From assembly GCA_037975125.1 (NCBI GenBank), contig CM075853.1:30684795-30748794 (forward strand): 64,000 nt of DNA, in the 5' to 3' direction. Below are positions 23,205 through 37,020 of the stretch, piece after piece (the stretch's first letter is position 1; the number at the start of each line of letters is the position of its first letter). Both the position numbers and the translations under genes were made by a program. This DNA comes from Latrodectus hesperus (Eukaryota; Arthropoda; Arachnida; Araneae; Theridiidae). Below the pieces are notes generated by a model. That model made no database searches and was not told where the DNA came from. It saw nothing but the letters and a program-made list of their open reading frames with translations.

Positions 23205-24962
23205 CATTGAACATTTTGAAATTTTAACAAGATTAAGGGGAAGTATATATTTATATAATTTTTTTTAACAATATTATAATCAATATAAAGCAGAAAATAT
23301 GATTATTTTATATGCAATTTATAATCAAACTTCTTTGTTTTCCTAAAGTGTGAAATTCTTTTGTTTCGTTCAAGATAATTTGGCAAATTCTACTTGTTAA
23401 CAACTGTTTAAAAAGTATAAATTCCATTAAAATATTCCGACTTATCAAAAAATGCCTTTTATTATATTTATTAATAGTTCTTGTTTTTTTGGATCTTATA
23501 TACATATTTCTTTGATTCCCAAACTATTGAAACTTATTTATCTATCGTTCTCAGCAGATTAAAATACCATAATTTATTCTTGTTCCTTGACTTTTTTCTA
23601 ATTTTAAAATTTAACACAAAAGTACTTGGTGCACATAATTAAATGAATTTTAATAAGTATAGAAAAAAGATATTACTTAATGCATTGTAAATTATTAAAT
23701 ATCAACCAATTATATGAGCTGGCTATTGACCTTTATAGACTGGGAACAATTTTCTTTCCCCAATTGAAAAAAAAAAAACTTCTGTGGAATAAAATTTTAG
23801 TACAATTAACCATTCATGTAAAAAAGGGTTTTTTCTTCCACTTCATGAACTCAAAAAAGTAATACTTGACAATTTGCGACATTTTCACTAAAACTCTTAA
23901 TACATTTGAAAAGTGCCTTTGAACTCTGGGTTAAATTAATGAGGAGTTCTCTCAAGAGAGGATGAATGGTAATGGATTTAAAATTATGCTGTTCCAATAA
24001 TCTCAATTAAGTTCTGTAATTTTCCCTATAATTCATGAAAGAAACCCTGCCAACGGTCACGGAAATGTCAAAGGAAAGGTAAATTTAGGTCCTTAATCAA
24101 CTTGAATCTCTATTTTCCCATTCGATACCATAGTTTAGAAAAGACTTTAAGTTTTAGAAAAGAGTGGCACAAAGCATTCAGATGGCTAAAATATAGAGTT
24201 TCAGCAATTAATGTTTTGTTTTTGGTGCAGAGCACTTCCAGATCCTAATAAAGGATATACTGAGTCTGCATTTACAATTAACAAATCAATATTGGTCAGT
24301 AACAAATCAAAATAAGGTTCAATATTGGTCAACAACTGTTCAAAAATTTAAATCTCTTGAGTCTTGCGATTCTCATAACAATTCAGAAAGTTATTTGGTA
24401 AGTTTTACTGAAAGTTTACCTTCGGGTTTCACCAAACAATTTGATAAGAAGTATTCAAAATAAAATGACGAAAACAGTAAATATTTGAAAAAAATTGGTA
24501 AACTGTAATTTTTTGTGCATATTAAGGAATTGCTAGAAGAGGATACGATGAAAAAATAAGTTTTAACTATAGAGGCAACATTTTTGGAATTAATGGATCT
24601 GAGAACTAATGACTAAGTAATTGAAATGTTTTAAGAATAAAGGGAAATCCTTTCCTTATAAACACAAAGATCATCAAAATGATATTCGTAATTTATGCAA
24701 ATTACGTGTCTGCAACTATATTAAAATAATATATTTTTGTTTCTAAATTTCTGCCACAATGTAGCAAACTACAAACACTTCTTTTATAAATATGCAATTA
24801 TGATTTAATTACTTAAATGAAAATAATGTTAGAAGTTTTTGTTGATGACGTCATGAAACTAGAGGAGAAAAATAAAGACATTAAATACATCAGATAAACA
24901 TAATATATTAAGCTTATGGTTCAACATAAAGTGAAGAATAAATTTAATAAAAAAATAAACAT

Positions 24963-26622
24963 CTTCTTCTTCATCCAACGCCCTCCCGAGGCCGATGGGT
25001 CATTTGGCGCCGTGCTTCCCAGTAGAGTCCAGCCCGCCCATGCATGTCGTCGTCGGCCTGTTCCAGAGCATCACAGCAAGCCAGGTGTTCGGCTGTACCC
25101 TCGCCTGTAGAGCACAGGAGGCAGAGAGGAGTATCGGCAAGGCCGATCCTGTGGAGATGCTTCTGAAGGTAGTCGTGACCCGTCGCCACCCTGAAGGTGG
25201 CGACCGCCACTCCACGCGGCAGGCTGTTGGGGATGGTATTGAATCTGACAATTGTCTCCCATCTTTTGCCAACAGCAGCTGCCTCCCAGGCTGTCCTAAT
25301 TGATTTTTTAATACGTAGATTAATAGCACTATGTGCAGCAGAATAGCTTATAGGCCTGTCTTCTTGGGTCCCAGATTTGGCAAGCTTATCTGCACGCTCA
25401 TTGCCCTCAATATCACATTGCCCTGGCACCCATTGCAAACAGATTTCAGTTTTTTCTTGTAGTTGCGGAAGGATTTCCCGGCAGGCCATAACAAGAGCAT
25501 CATGTGGGAGCAATGAAGTTATGGTCTGAAGAGCTGCTGTTGAGTCAGAAAGGAAAACCACCTTTTTAAGGCCCGGCAGTTGCATTAATCATCTGGCAGC
25601 AACCTCCCCGTCAAATTTTGTCATATGTTTGCCGACCGGAAAAGAACCCTCAGCAAGAGATGAATAAAAGCCAGCACCACAATTCTCGCCCATTGCCGAG
25701 CCGTCTGTGTATGCATGGTACCATTCTGTCATTGGATATATAGTTACAAGCATATCCAGTGTGGCGGCTTTTAAGATCTGTGGTAAGACATACTCTTTGC
25801 GATCCTTTATGCCAGGGATGTTCAAGCAAACAGGGATGTTGGTTCTATCCTTCAAAAGCGTTGGCCGGGGAAAATGGAGTCGCTCACCGGAGTCAACCTT
25901 GTACTTTCTCTGAAGTAATAGTGATTTTTCCAGAGGGGTGATCTGTGTCACTAAGCGCAATTTAGCAGTTTTGTAAGTCTCCCAAAACCATCACCGATAC
26001 GGCGAGATCTCTCAAAGAATCTCAGAAAGACTTTGTCACGACGAGCTTCAAGGGGCTCAATTTGCGTTTGGCTCTCAAGAGCAGTGATGGCAGTGGAAAC
26101 AGCAGCACCGCAGATATTTCGAAGGGCATTATTTTGGACGACGTTAAGTTTCTGTCTAGTAGTTTCGCTAGCTGTAGACAGCGCTTCACAGCTATATTCA
26201 AGAACAGGGGGAATGTATGATTTATAAGTAGTGGCAAGGACGCCTTGATTGGCACCTCAATTGGATTCGAAGTCTATCAGTAGCTTTCTTTTGAATATTA
26301 TTGATATGTGGAGCCCAGCCAAGCCTTTTATCCATGGTCACACCAAGGTAGTTAGTAGCTTGTGTAATTTTTAGAGGAAGTGTGTCGTACACAAGATTCA
26401 CAGAATGTTGTCTTGTAGACAAAGTAAAAAGTTGTGCGGTTGTTTTTTCTTCATTTACAACCATATCATTCTCCAGACATCATGCATTAAGGGGCTTTAA
26501 CGCATTATTAAGACAATCTTCTGTAAATTGGATGTCGCTGCTCGTTGACCACATAACGAGATCATCAGCATAACACAAAACCTCCATTCCAGGCAATTTC
26601 AGTTTACTAATTAGGTCATGTT
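24963..26622 (-). mobile_element. 5'-truncated LINE (I/LOA-type) with RT end and RNase H
   Basis: The minus strand begins inside the RT palm: ISKLKLPGMEVLCYADDLVM with an intact YADD (26555-26572), then the thumb (LGVTMDKRLGWAPHINNIQKK). After frameshifts near 26230 and 25970 it continues in RLVTQITPLEKS and an RNase H domain. It ends in CLLCSTGEGTAEHL, a TGA at 24971-24973 and a short GAA-type tail. The insertion is a typical 5' truncation about 1.66 kb long. No clear target duplication was found. The tail type matches the deleted LINE at 15816-16641, so they may be relatives. Confidence 0.9.
24971..25960 (-). pseudogene. RNase H and C-terminal tail of the LINE, one in-frame stop
   Basis: RNase H motifs are readable in one frame: YTDGSAMGENCGAG (25698-25711 for the core, first Asp), FDGEVAAR (Glu), FLSDSTAALQTI (second Asp, about 25540) and QWVPGQCDIEGNERADKLAK (25389-25440). 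The usual WVPGH is WVPGQ here, so the active-site His is lost. A single TGA at 25589-25591 separates the two halves. The C-terminal cysteine-histidine tail follows at about 25080-25135. Confidence 0.88.
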
Positions 26623-27380
26623 AAATATCTTGCTAAATATGATTGAATTAAAACACATGGGAATAATTTTAGATAAAAAAATAATACTTAAGTTACGCAT
26701 TGATAAAAATTCGTAAAGCACCATGTGCAATTTAATATCTAACGACAGATTCGTTTCACTAGTCCTACAAGTAATTTTTAGCAAATCAAGACTATAGTTT
26801 TACTATACTTAGAGGTAAACTTTAACTAAAAAAAAAAAGGAATTGTGAAATTACTGAATGTTTTCAACCCATAATTTTATATATATTTACAACAGTTGGA
26901 CTCCTCCTTATATTTACTTGTCACATCAAAATTTGTTAATATGGTTACTTTAATTATTCCAAATCAAATGCCTATTATTTATTAATAAATCCAGGTAATA
27001 ATATTAAACTCTCAGTATTTAGCAGCTGAAACTTATAGTTCGGATACACATCCATCTCTCAAATTTTAACTATTTAAATATATTGAAGACAGTTTGTAGT
27101 TGATGTATTAACTATGTTGTCAAGCTGCACAAAATCCAACACAACAATTTTCCCTGAAATACTGTGTAACATTAGTAAAAATGATTTTATATTCTTTGAA
27201 AGCATATCAGAAAAACAACAGATCTTGCTTCAATAGATTATGTTTGGGACATGCAGAAAAAGTAACTTCCGCTGTCATTCAAAAGGCAAGATAATACAAA
27301 ACTAATTGGATAGATACAATGTGAAATGAATATCAGGCTTATTGATATTCTTTGTCTGTAACATGATAAACAGTGTGTTA
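26623..27380. other. AT-rich intergenic sequence, nothing recognised
   Basis: No feature was recognised between the LINE truncation point and the next SINE. Confidence 0.5.
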
Positions 27381-27625
27381 CGATGGCCTGGTTGGTTCAG
27401 GCATCATTCTTATTACCGGAAGATAGTGAGTTCGAATCTCGGCTTAAGCGAAGACTAGTAGTGCTTACTGAAGGTGTGTCTGGGGCTCATTAAATAGGTC
27501 ACAATATCCTCCAAGTGAAGTAATACCTCTGGTGGCAAGCCAAGAGAGTCTTCTGCTTGGTCCTTGCTACTAAATTACTTAGATTCAATAATTCCCACCT
27601 AGTTAAAAGCGAAGAGTATAGCAGT
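27381..27625 (+). mobile_element. tRNA-derived SINE (family shared with 58141)
   Basis: It begins CGATGGCCTGGTTGGTTCAG and carries a near-consensus B box, AGTTCGAATCT, at about 27430. The body contains GGTCACAATATCCTCCAAGT and a TCTTCTGCTTGG block, both repeated in the copy at 58141-58429. No clear target duplication was found, so the right end is approximate. Confidence 0.8.
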
Positions 27626-28279
27626 GTACACATGTTAAATAGGAAACTTGAAATAGAGGGAAAAAATATTGATTTTTATCAAGATGTACATCAAATTTTA
27701 TAAAGTGCCAAGAATAAATCATTAATAATTCTAATATCTTTAGTTAGCCGCTTATTTATTTCAGTATCTGTAACTATCTTACTGTCTATCTGCCTATTTA
27801 TGTATCTAGTAGTACTAAGTGTATTGTTTTAGCCCATTTCTATAGCCTAGCTGTATCGTTTTGTTTAATTACTTAAAATCTACCAGGTTTCTCTCTCTCT
27901 CTTTTCAATCATTAAAATACTTTCTTAAAATTCAGTTATTAAGTATTTTTTAAAATGAATCTATATAACTGTGTTTTATTAATTATCAATGCATAAATGG
28001 TGTGGATTTACCGATATTCAGTGTAGGGTCATGCTACGAAGTGGTGGAACACAAATTAGAGTTTTAACTACTTTTGAAAATTACTAGCAAATGATTGTTG
28101 CATTTCTCTTTCCTCCATGCACATCTACTGGATGGATACTACGAAAGGATTTTGAGAAATAATTCGAGACGTATCTTAAGCATTTTTACAGCAGTTTTGT
28201 AATATTTGACTATATGCTATGTGAGTTTACATGGAAAAATGCTAAGCAGTCAACAAGGCTAAGTGATTGGATAATAATT
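27626..28279. other. AT-rich intergenic sequence
   Basis: Nothing recognised. A short (CT)n is at 27891-27902. Confidence 0.5.
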
Positions 28280-28292
28280 TTTTGGTATGGAA
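28280..28292. repeat. Target site duplication, left
   Basis: TTTTGGTATGGAA, identical to 28789-28801. Confidence 0.85.
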
Positions 28293-28788
<496 letters not shown>

Positions 28789-28801
28789 TTTTGGTATGGA
28801 A
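28789..28801. repeat. Target site duplication, right
   Basis: TTTTGGTATGGAA, the partner of 28280-28292. Confidence 0.85.
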
Positions 28802-29400
28802 ACTGTCATGATGGTTAAAGTACGGCTGGGTTGAACACCTAGCCATACTTGAAAGCATAAAAAGACGAAATTAATTTACTCTGTGTCACTATAAACACTA
28901 TTCGCAAGCAGTCATGTATTCTATTATATTTATCATCATATTTTTATTAATTAGATTTTATTCTAAACAAGGAAATGAAATCACACTTAAATAAATCATT
29001 GTTGGTCTTCAAATACATGATATTATATGACATTTTCAGATAAATGTAAATTTTAAGAGCAGCATTTCAACTACACAGAATCAAATGGGAGAAATGATTG
29101 CTTCAAAAAATAAAACACAGTATTTCCGAAAATGATTTTCTAAGCACGTTTTTCTTATTAAAAATTAATTAGCACACTCTAGAAAACCCTCCAGTAGTAT
29201 TTCGTGAGACTGTTTGATACTGAGGTCATGTTTAAGTTGCTATCGCATGTCGGTGCGATACCGGCATCGTACGAAACTAATTCGAATCAAATTTACATAT
29301 TTACTTAAATTTTATATAAACTTTCACTGTTAAAAATGCTTCAAACATTTTGATTTATCCTTGGAAAGGACGAATTTATTTACAGAAAGTCTTTTGAAGC
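28802..29400. other. AT-rich intergenic sequence
   Basis: Nothing recognised. A modestly GC-rich patch at 29220-29285 has no frame or repeat signature. Confidence 0.45.
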
Positions 29401-29481
29401 CACACACAAGTTGGGTTCATTCTAAAAGACGTGAATCATGGGCGGAGGCGGCCGGCATTGACTTTCTGCCTGGTGTTTCTC

Positions 29482-29679
29482 AGTGAGATTAACAAACCAA
29501 TGAAGAAAAAGTAAGACAAAACTAGCCCTATCGGAACCCTGCCTTGCGTGTGTGTTTCTGATCGGGGTCAATTGGGTGGGCAGCGTGTCCAGCAAAACGA
29601 AAGGAAGGAGATGGAGACAGCGCGATGGAGAAAGTGGTTTTCACCGAACAACCCGTCAACAAGGATTCCTCAAGATGAG
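29482..29679 (+). CDS. Candidate first exon, unidentified plus-strand gene
   Basis: The GC-rich block at 29410-29690 is out of character for its surroundings. TCAGT at 29480-29484 fits the arthropod Initiator, and the block ends in a perfect donor, GATGAG/GTAAGTTTT (exon end 29679). An ATG at 29611 gives 23 codons open to the donor in phase 0 (METARWRKWFSP...RIPQDE). A second ATG at 29625 gives MEKVVFTEQPVNKDSSR then stops just before the donor and could be an upstream ORF. I do not recognise either peptide. It could equally be a wholly non-coding leader exon. No downstream exon was identified. Confidence 0.4.
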
Positions 29680-29790
29680 GTAAGTTTTTCGACGAAAATG
29701 TGTTTGTATTCAATCAATTCTAATTTCTTATAATTAGAGGTTGCTGAGAATCAATTGTTGTGATACCTCGATGTTATGCTCTTTCTCTCT

Positions 29791-29793
<3 letters not shown>

Positions 29794-29881
<88 letters not shown>
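29794..29881. repeat. (AT)n microsatellite after a (CT)n run
   Basis: About 87 bp of pure AT repeat preceded by CTCTTTCTCTCTCT at 29779-29792. Confidence 0.98.
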
Positions 29882-29884
<3 letters not shown>

Positions 29885-29954
29885 TTCATTTAATTTTTTC
29901 TGAATATATCGTTTATATTTAGAGCACAAAAATAAGGTTTTAGATAAAGGTATA

Positions 29955-30000
29955 ACTCTAATGTCCGGAAGATAGTGAGTTTGATACCCGAACCAGCTAA
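29955..30000 (+). mobile_element. Short SINE fragment
   Basis: CCGGAAGATAGTGAGTTTGA matches the internal CCGGAAGATAGTGAGTTCGA of the SINE at 27381. Only about 45 bp are recognisable. Confidence 0.55.
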
Positions 30001-30518
30001 ATACTGTTGTGATATAGCGTCGTCTCTTCTTCTTAAAAGTTACGCAATATCCCTTCATTAATGAGGAGGTACATGGAAGAGTAGGCAAAATCATGTGTAA
30101 ACCTCTTCTTTTGGACATGATTCAAAATTATGATACAGTTGACTGTGTTTTCTGATTTTAATTGGCAGAAACATGCTGCCAGAAATGCATAGCAATTTAT
30201 GGCTGCCTGTTTCTGCGCAATTTAACATAGCTATGGTAAATAAGTAATGTGCACAATATTATTAACTGAACGCAGTTCATAATTTTCTGTTTTTAAATAC
30301 AAACGAAATAAATTAAGAGTTAAATTTGCTTAATTTACATTTAATAAAACAGACATCACTAAAAACTTAAAATAAACTATATATTTTATTTTTATACTAT
30401 GTTGTGTTCTAATGATTTTAAGTATATAATGACTGATATGATTAGTATTGTAGGAATTAAATATATATTACTTTCTTCATAATACAATGTATAAATTGGT
30501 GCAGTTTAAATAATCATG
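30001..30518. other. AT-rich intergenic sequence
   Basis: Nothing recognised. Confidence 0.5.
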
Positions 30519-30580
30519 TAAAGTATGTGCTAAAATGTATGAAATGTTATCACATTTCATACATTTTAGCACATACTTTA
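30519..30580. repeat. Perfect 28-bp inverted repeat with 6-nt loop
   Basis: Arms 30519-30546 and 30553-30580 are exact reverse complements around TTATCA. The motif ACATTTTAGCACAT recurs downstream at about 30590-30604 and 30635-30650, and an inverted GTATGAAAT piece lies between. The whole 30519-30655 block is thus a small family of inverted and direct copies. Confidence 0.9.
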
Positions 30581-30655
30581 GTACATAACATACATTTTAG
30601 CACATAAAATGTATGAAATTGGTGTTCACATTACATACATTTTAGCACATATATC

Positions 30656-31424
30656 ATATATCAGGGTTTGTTGAATTAAGATTTTCAAACGTACATATAG
30701 TTTTCTAGATAAAAGCATTATTAATATAAAATTTTAGAAAGTACATAGGCATAGATTAGTAGTTTACTTCATTCGTTTATCACAGACTTATTCCTCCTTT
30801 TTTGTAGATGATTACATTGATAAAATTATATTGTTAATTAATATAAAATAAAACATTTCAAATGGATACAGTATAATATAAATTAATATAAACTTATCTT
30901 TTTTTGAAAAAAGAAAATAAAACTAATTATATGTAAACTTAAAAAATAAACTGAACGTTGAAATATCAAATTGAATTTATAATTGGTTTGTATTTCTGTT
31001 GGTGAAGTCTTTTTTTATGTTGATGTTGGTATATAAATAGCGTTGGTGAAATTTTCGAATGATTTCATATTGTATACTAAGCAATAATGCAAATAAATTA
31101 GAATTCATATCTATGAATATTGTGAATAATGATATAGAATTATCACGTATAAAAAATAATTTTCATTTAATGTAGTAAATATTTTGATATATGTGTAAGT
31201 TAGTATTAATAAATTTAAAAGGCCAGCAAATTAATAGAATTTATTATCAATAATTAAAAAGAGCTTTTTTCTAGTGTTTTCCTGTTTGTTATTTCTATTA
31301 AAATGGTTATTTAATTCTAATAATATGTGTGAAAATTTCATCCAATACTCATAAATGTTATGAATATCAAATTTTATTATGAAATGATTCCCAGATTGCT
31401 AACAGATTCCAATTCACAAATTAG
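30656..31424. other. AT-rich intergenic sequence
   Basis: Nothing recognised. Confidence 0.5.
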
Positions 31425-31530
31425 GAGCTTGGTAGCCTGGGGTAAAAAGGTGTTACTCACGTGTTTGGAATATATGAGAATTTGATCTGACACAATCAAA
31501 AATGGTGTGATACAGATTGAGCGATTTCAA
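31425..31530 (+). mobile_element. Possible decayed tRNA-derived SINE
   Basis: GGTAGCCTGGGGTAAAAAGG followed by TTACTCACGTG and GAGAATTTGATCT resembles a decayed SINE head with A-box-like (TAGCCTGGGG) and B-box-like text. No duplication or second copy supports it. Confidence 0.35.
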
Positions 31531-34500
31531 TATTCATAGCATTTAATGTTTCTCCTTTTTTTGGTAAGAAATCTGAAGAGGAAGGTACCTGTTCAAGCGT
31601 TAACATCCTCAGTTGAATGTGGTTCACAATTATTATTTAAGATTGGTTCTGTGCAGAGGCATTACAGTTAACAGAAATAAGCAAGGAAAAAATGTAACAA
31701 AATGAGGCAATGTTAACAAACTCCTAACAATGAACACACATTCAAGGCTACTTCGCAGCTTATGTATATGTTTATTGATTTTTCGGCTATCTTGTTTCTT
31801 AAACAGGTCCTATCTCAACATTCTCGGGTATGCACAGTTAAGATTTTATTAAATTAAGTTATACTTCACCGAAAATAAATTCTTGTGACTCATAGGGTTA
31901 CAGTTTAATGTTTGATTGATAATTAGGTATAAAATCTTTAAATGCAATTTTATAATATCTTATTCCACAGTAGATTTTATTTATTCAATTGAATGTATCA
32001 ATATACTTATGGCTTTTACACTATTTCAGTTAATTTTGTTCATAGTTTGTGCACTGTTTTAGAGAGTAATTTTATTAAATTGGACATCATTAAAAGAATA
32101 AAATTATAATGTAATTAAATATAAATTATAGTTTTAATGATGAGAATGAAGATACGAATTATATGAATTTCATTTTTTAATGAAAATCAATAATAAAAGT
32201 AAATTCATTTTTGCTTTTGAAGTTGAAATGTAATTTTTAACTTCCTTAATCTTAAAGAAAAAAACGTATGTTCATAAAATTAAAATATTTGAAATACTTT
32301 GAACAATTTTGAATGTGCAATTTTAAATGTAATATGTATAATAAATAAAATAGGAAATTCTTTTTTAAAAACATCAAGCGGATTCTAGATCCTTCCAGAT
32401 CATTAAACAGAGAATATTTTAGTCGTTATATATTTTGATTTTTAATTTAATTATATTTCAATTTTTTTGAATATTAATATTTTTATAATACCTAAATATG
32501 AAAGCATTAATGTTCAAAAATTTATGTAATATCATGTACATATACATACAATAATGTTGAAATTATGATCTCAGAGAAAGAACAATTATGTCAATTGCTA
32601 TGGATCGGGAAATTTCCAGGCTAACCATACGAAAATACTGTGGAATTAAGAGAACAAAAATGTACAATTCAGTGAGTTTCGTGCACAACTCAGCATCATT
32701 TCCATAATCGTACGGAACCAATTATACAAGCGGAATTATTCAGAACTATTTACAAAAGCAAAGCTCAATTTTCAAAGAATAAAGACTGCTTTTAATATCT
32801 TACAAAGCTACCATTTGTCTGGAATAGTACTGCTCATGATAGAACTAGATAATGTTCAATAGGAGAAGTATCAGCTTTTGTTGGAAGACTTTCACTTTTC
32901 CTTCATTGTTAATGTATAAGTGATATTGCTGATCAGCTGTAATCATTTTGTGGAAGATATATTTACTCCTAAGAAGTACATAAATGACTTTTTAAGACTT
33001 ACGATTGTCATATTTGCCATCCAGGTTCTGTTTATTAACAGTTAATACTCAATGGCACATTGTTTGAAATAACAATTTTTTAAAATACTAAGGCTTTAAA
33101 ATGGTGAAAAGTCTAAATTTTCACCAATCAAATATGATTAAAAACTGCTTGGTTAAAAGCTTCAATTCTCTGTTAATATTTACTAATTCATTCCGCAATT
33201 GTGAACAGCTTCTACCTCAAATTAACATAGACAGTTTAATCATATCCATGCCCATCGAGAATTTCTTTGCATTGAAATCAAATATGGATTCAATAGCTGT
33301 AGAAAAATTAATTATTTGTTAAATTTATATGTTAATGAAATAATGGTTTGTTCCGATGATTTGATTACATTTTATACCGCTATACATATGATAAATTTCA
33401 TAATTGTAACTCAATATTTATATATTTAAAGTACAAATTTACAGAATCTAACAATTTTATATAGTTAGAAGTAGAATAATATAATTCATCCGTTTTATAT
33501 TTCTCTGTAAAATTAAGCTACTTTAAGCGAGTGACTTCTTTCCATAGATAAATGTTTTAACCCAAGTAAAACAGCTTGTAAATATAAAAGTGAATTTCTC
33601 AAATCTGAAGATTGTGCAATTATTGAATAAATTAAAAATTACAATAAAATTTATCAAAAGTCTATGCCAGAAACAAATGAATTTCATGCTGATACATTTT
33701 ATGCTGGATATGTTTTCAATGTTTCTCATTTACTTACTATTGTTGTTTGTTGGTGTTCTTGCTTTAGACACTTGTAGCTTCGAACAATATAAATGATAAA
33801 TTAGGATACTGTAGCTACCTTTAATGAAGTTCATTCCATTGTCTCCTAATATTTTATCTTTCCGAATAGGATCGATTTGACAAAGTAGACAAAAGCAGGT
33901 ATGACTGGAATTTAGGCAATACGATAGGGCTAATTACGTTATTAGAATTGAAAACAGACGAAATGAGTGGAACACCTGGCTAATAAGGCAAAGCACAATA
34001 ATGAATGTAAAGTAAAATCGAGGGCAAACGGTGATTATCTTCAATTATAACACCGGTAGTTGGATTATGCATTTAAAAGAAGAGAGCCGAAGGATTACTT
34101 AAATTTAACATTAAACTAATTGCATTTTACATTATGATGTTAGTATTTTTCTCTCTATTAATTACTAAGTTTGTACATATTATATGAGATTTTCTTTAGG
34201 AAAATCGCGATTTCATTTTATATCGATTCACGTTTTATTTTGACAAAGTTTATATAAATAAATCTCTTTCTAAATTAAAAAAAAAGGAAAATACCGCTCT
34301 ACTTTTTCTGAAATACAAAGAAATAAAATCCATCTAGTTGTAGCCCTGTTGCCATCAAGGGGAGAGAAATACTAAAGAATAAATTTATGTTTATATACAT
34401 GCGTATTCTTTTTTTTTTAATATAAAATGAAATCTTTAACATGTAATGTCAATCTTGAAAATATTTGAAACTTATTCATTACCCATTCACTTTATTCATT

Positions 34501-36853
34501 TCTTTTTCGCTAAAATCAATAAATTACGTGACTATTTCATTAAATGTATAACATAATAAAAACTGTCCCAGTTTCAATGCTTCAGTTTAAAAGAATATTT
34601 AAAGTTTCAAGCTGATTATTATTTATTAAACGCACATATGGTTTAACTAAAAATTTAGATAATTTTTCAGTTTTAAATTTTATAGAAACATTGATGCAAA
34701 AATATTGCACAGTTAAATTACCGATAATATGTGATATTGTTGAATGTTGTGGATATTAGTTATTAATTTGTAAATTGATGTCCCTCTTAAGAATCAGGGT
34801 GTGCAACTGGATGTGGTATTGGAAGACATCCTGAAGAAAAATATGATGAGAAGATTATCTATAATGGTGAATATTAATGATGTTCTTCTGTGATTCGAAT
34901 CCATATCTAACAGATGAAAATTGAGTTTTGAAAACTCTTTTTTGTACGCGACATTATTAATTTTCAATAATTTATTTATCATCAATTTCATCCATTTTAG
35001 AAAGTTTATGAGAAATTCTTTTAATAAAAATGTTTATTTCTTTAAAAATCATTTTCATTAAAAATCACTGAAACTCATCATATAATAAATCAATTTTACG
35101 GAAACAGAAGATATCAATTTAATTTACATTCTTGAATTCAACTTTAAAAGTTTTAATAAATATAATAAATTGTAAAATAATAAATTTTTTATGATTCTAT
35201 TATATCATTATTAAATTAATATTTTTCGAAAGTAAAAATTATTAAAACTTCAAAAATTCATAAGTTTTTAAATATATATTTACATGGTCAATATATTTTA
35301 AAATATATAAAAAGTTTAATTAATTACACGTTTCAATTATAAATATTTTAAAAATAAATGTTAAATATTTTGAAGATATGTGAGTGCAAATTTTTAAATT
35401 AAATAATTATTATTTTAAGTGAGATTTATAAATATATATACGCATACAATTAAGTCAAAATATTTTTTTTACCTAAAGTGAAAGTATATAAAACTGTGAT
35501 TCATTTTAATATGAAAAACTAATTTTTAGGTTTTTACACATGTATTCTACTAAATCTACTCCAATATTAAATTCAAGCAAGGTAATGATTCTGAATGTGT
35601 ATAGTAGGTGTATATTAAACTTGTATTTTTCTAAGAAAATTGTGTAAAAATAAAATTGTATGAATTTATTTTTACTATTTTTATTTTTACTTTTCCCTCA
35701 CAAGTAGATAACCCTCGGAAACATTTTTATGATACATAAGGCATACATTTAATTAAAATAATTCTCACTGTTAATTATAATTTTCTTCACGTAAAGGCAT
35801 AATGCATGTATCTAATAAATTATTTTTTAGTACCTTGCTTAGCAATGAAGTTTGTGTGGAAAATAAATAAAAAAGTAAATTTCGGAAAACAATTAAAGTG
35901 ATTTCTTAGATTTTCTTTTCATCTCGAAACGTGGGCTTAGGAGAGTCAAAGCATCTTCATTGTTTGGGTCATTAGTATGGGAAATACATCACTAAGCATT
36001 TACGCGGGCCATTCGGTTGAATTTAAAAAAAGGAACAAGTTGCAACTAAATAATAATCTTTTTTCGAAATTACTAGTTATGTGGGAAGTCGTGAATTTCT
36101 GGTTGTCATAAACATTTCCGACGAGGTTATTAGCTTCATAACGAGAACTTGAATGAAACAGCATTTTTTGAGATTTCGCTGTGAGATTTGATAGCAGAAT
36201 TCTTAATTAGGCTTTTCTAGATATATAACGGTAGGCAAAACAATTCAGTTCACTTGTTGTAATACAAAAAATGCTCATTTTTACGAATTCTTAGTTTTGG
36301 TTAAATAGTTCTTAAAGTCGAAAGTTCATAAAATAGGATAAAAGATTTAGATAAAATGATAAAAGATGAAAGGAAGAAAATAGGATAAAAGAATAAAATA
36401 AATTTTTTTTATCAAACTGTGTGTGCTCCCTAAAAACAAAAAAAAAAAAAAACTCTAAGCATTATTAGGAAAACTTACTTAATATGTATTAAGTAAAAAT
36501 ACATGATGCAAAATGAAAAATTCTTACTTAAAAACAATTCTTAATTTTATTTTCAATTTTGTTTATTAAAAATCATGCAAAGTAATCATTTATGTTTTAT
36601 GCTTCAAAAATACATTTTTAAAAACACATCTTTCTGTTTTTGGATGTAAGGAAACATTTCAGTGTTCTGTTTTTTTTTTTTTTTTTTAAAAAAAAACAAC
36701 CTCAATTTTATTTGCCCTTCATCTGCTTGCTTTAGAAAATGTTCGTAGCACTACTTCTTTTTGTCTAGTATCTGAAAGCCTTAATCTCTTCCACACATTA
36801 AGTTCTCAATAAATTAATCATGTCTACTTCCTATACACAAATTACACTTGAGT
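31531..36853. other. AT-rich intergenic sequence, no gene recognised
   Basis: Open frames of 65-73 codons at 33101-33322, 33590-33796 and elsewhere are AT-biased and lack domains. Less AT-rich patches (32570-32990, 33820-34090, 35920-36190) were read in all frames without finding a domain, repeat partner or good splice pair. Confidence 0.45.
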
Positions 36854-37020
36854 TCACATTCAAAAAGTTCTGAAATGGAATATCGGGCCGCAAGTGGATT
36901 TCGTTGCCTAAGTTCATAAATGAATTGCCAATATTCCTATAAGTCGTTAAGTAAATACTCTTTGCTTTCTTCAGTAACGATGGATTTGTTTTAAAATAAA
37001 GTCTGCATATCAAAATAATA
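36854..37020 (+). repeat. Dispersed repeat, copy 2
   Basis: It aligns with 16659-16830, sharing CACATTCAAAAAGT, GAAATG.AA, TCGT.AAGTAAAT-like and CTTTCTTCA blocks in the same order. Confidence 0.55.

Larger units (their letters stand above)
21041..24962. other. AT-rich intergenic sequence
   Basis: Nearly 4 kb with no recognised gene. It contains the 40-bp tandem dimer at 21920-21999 and a CTCF-like motif at 23191-23204. The stretch 24000-24450 is less AT-rich, but no frame or repeat could be named. Confidence 0.5.

Noticed and set aside
24995..25303. Plus-strand and alternative minus-strand frames of 60-109 codons
   Set aside because: Shadows of the minus-strand RNase H frame of the LINE in GC-richer sequence.
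33590..33796. 68-codon plus-strand open frame with hydrophobic end
   Set aside because: The composition is that of AT-rich random sequence, and the opposite strand is equally open.
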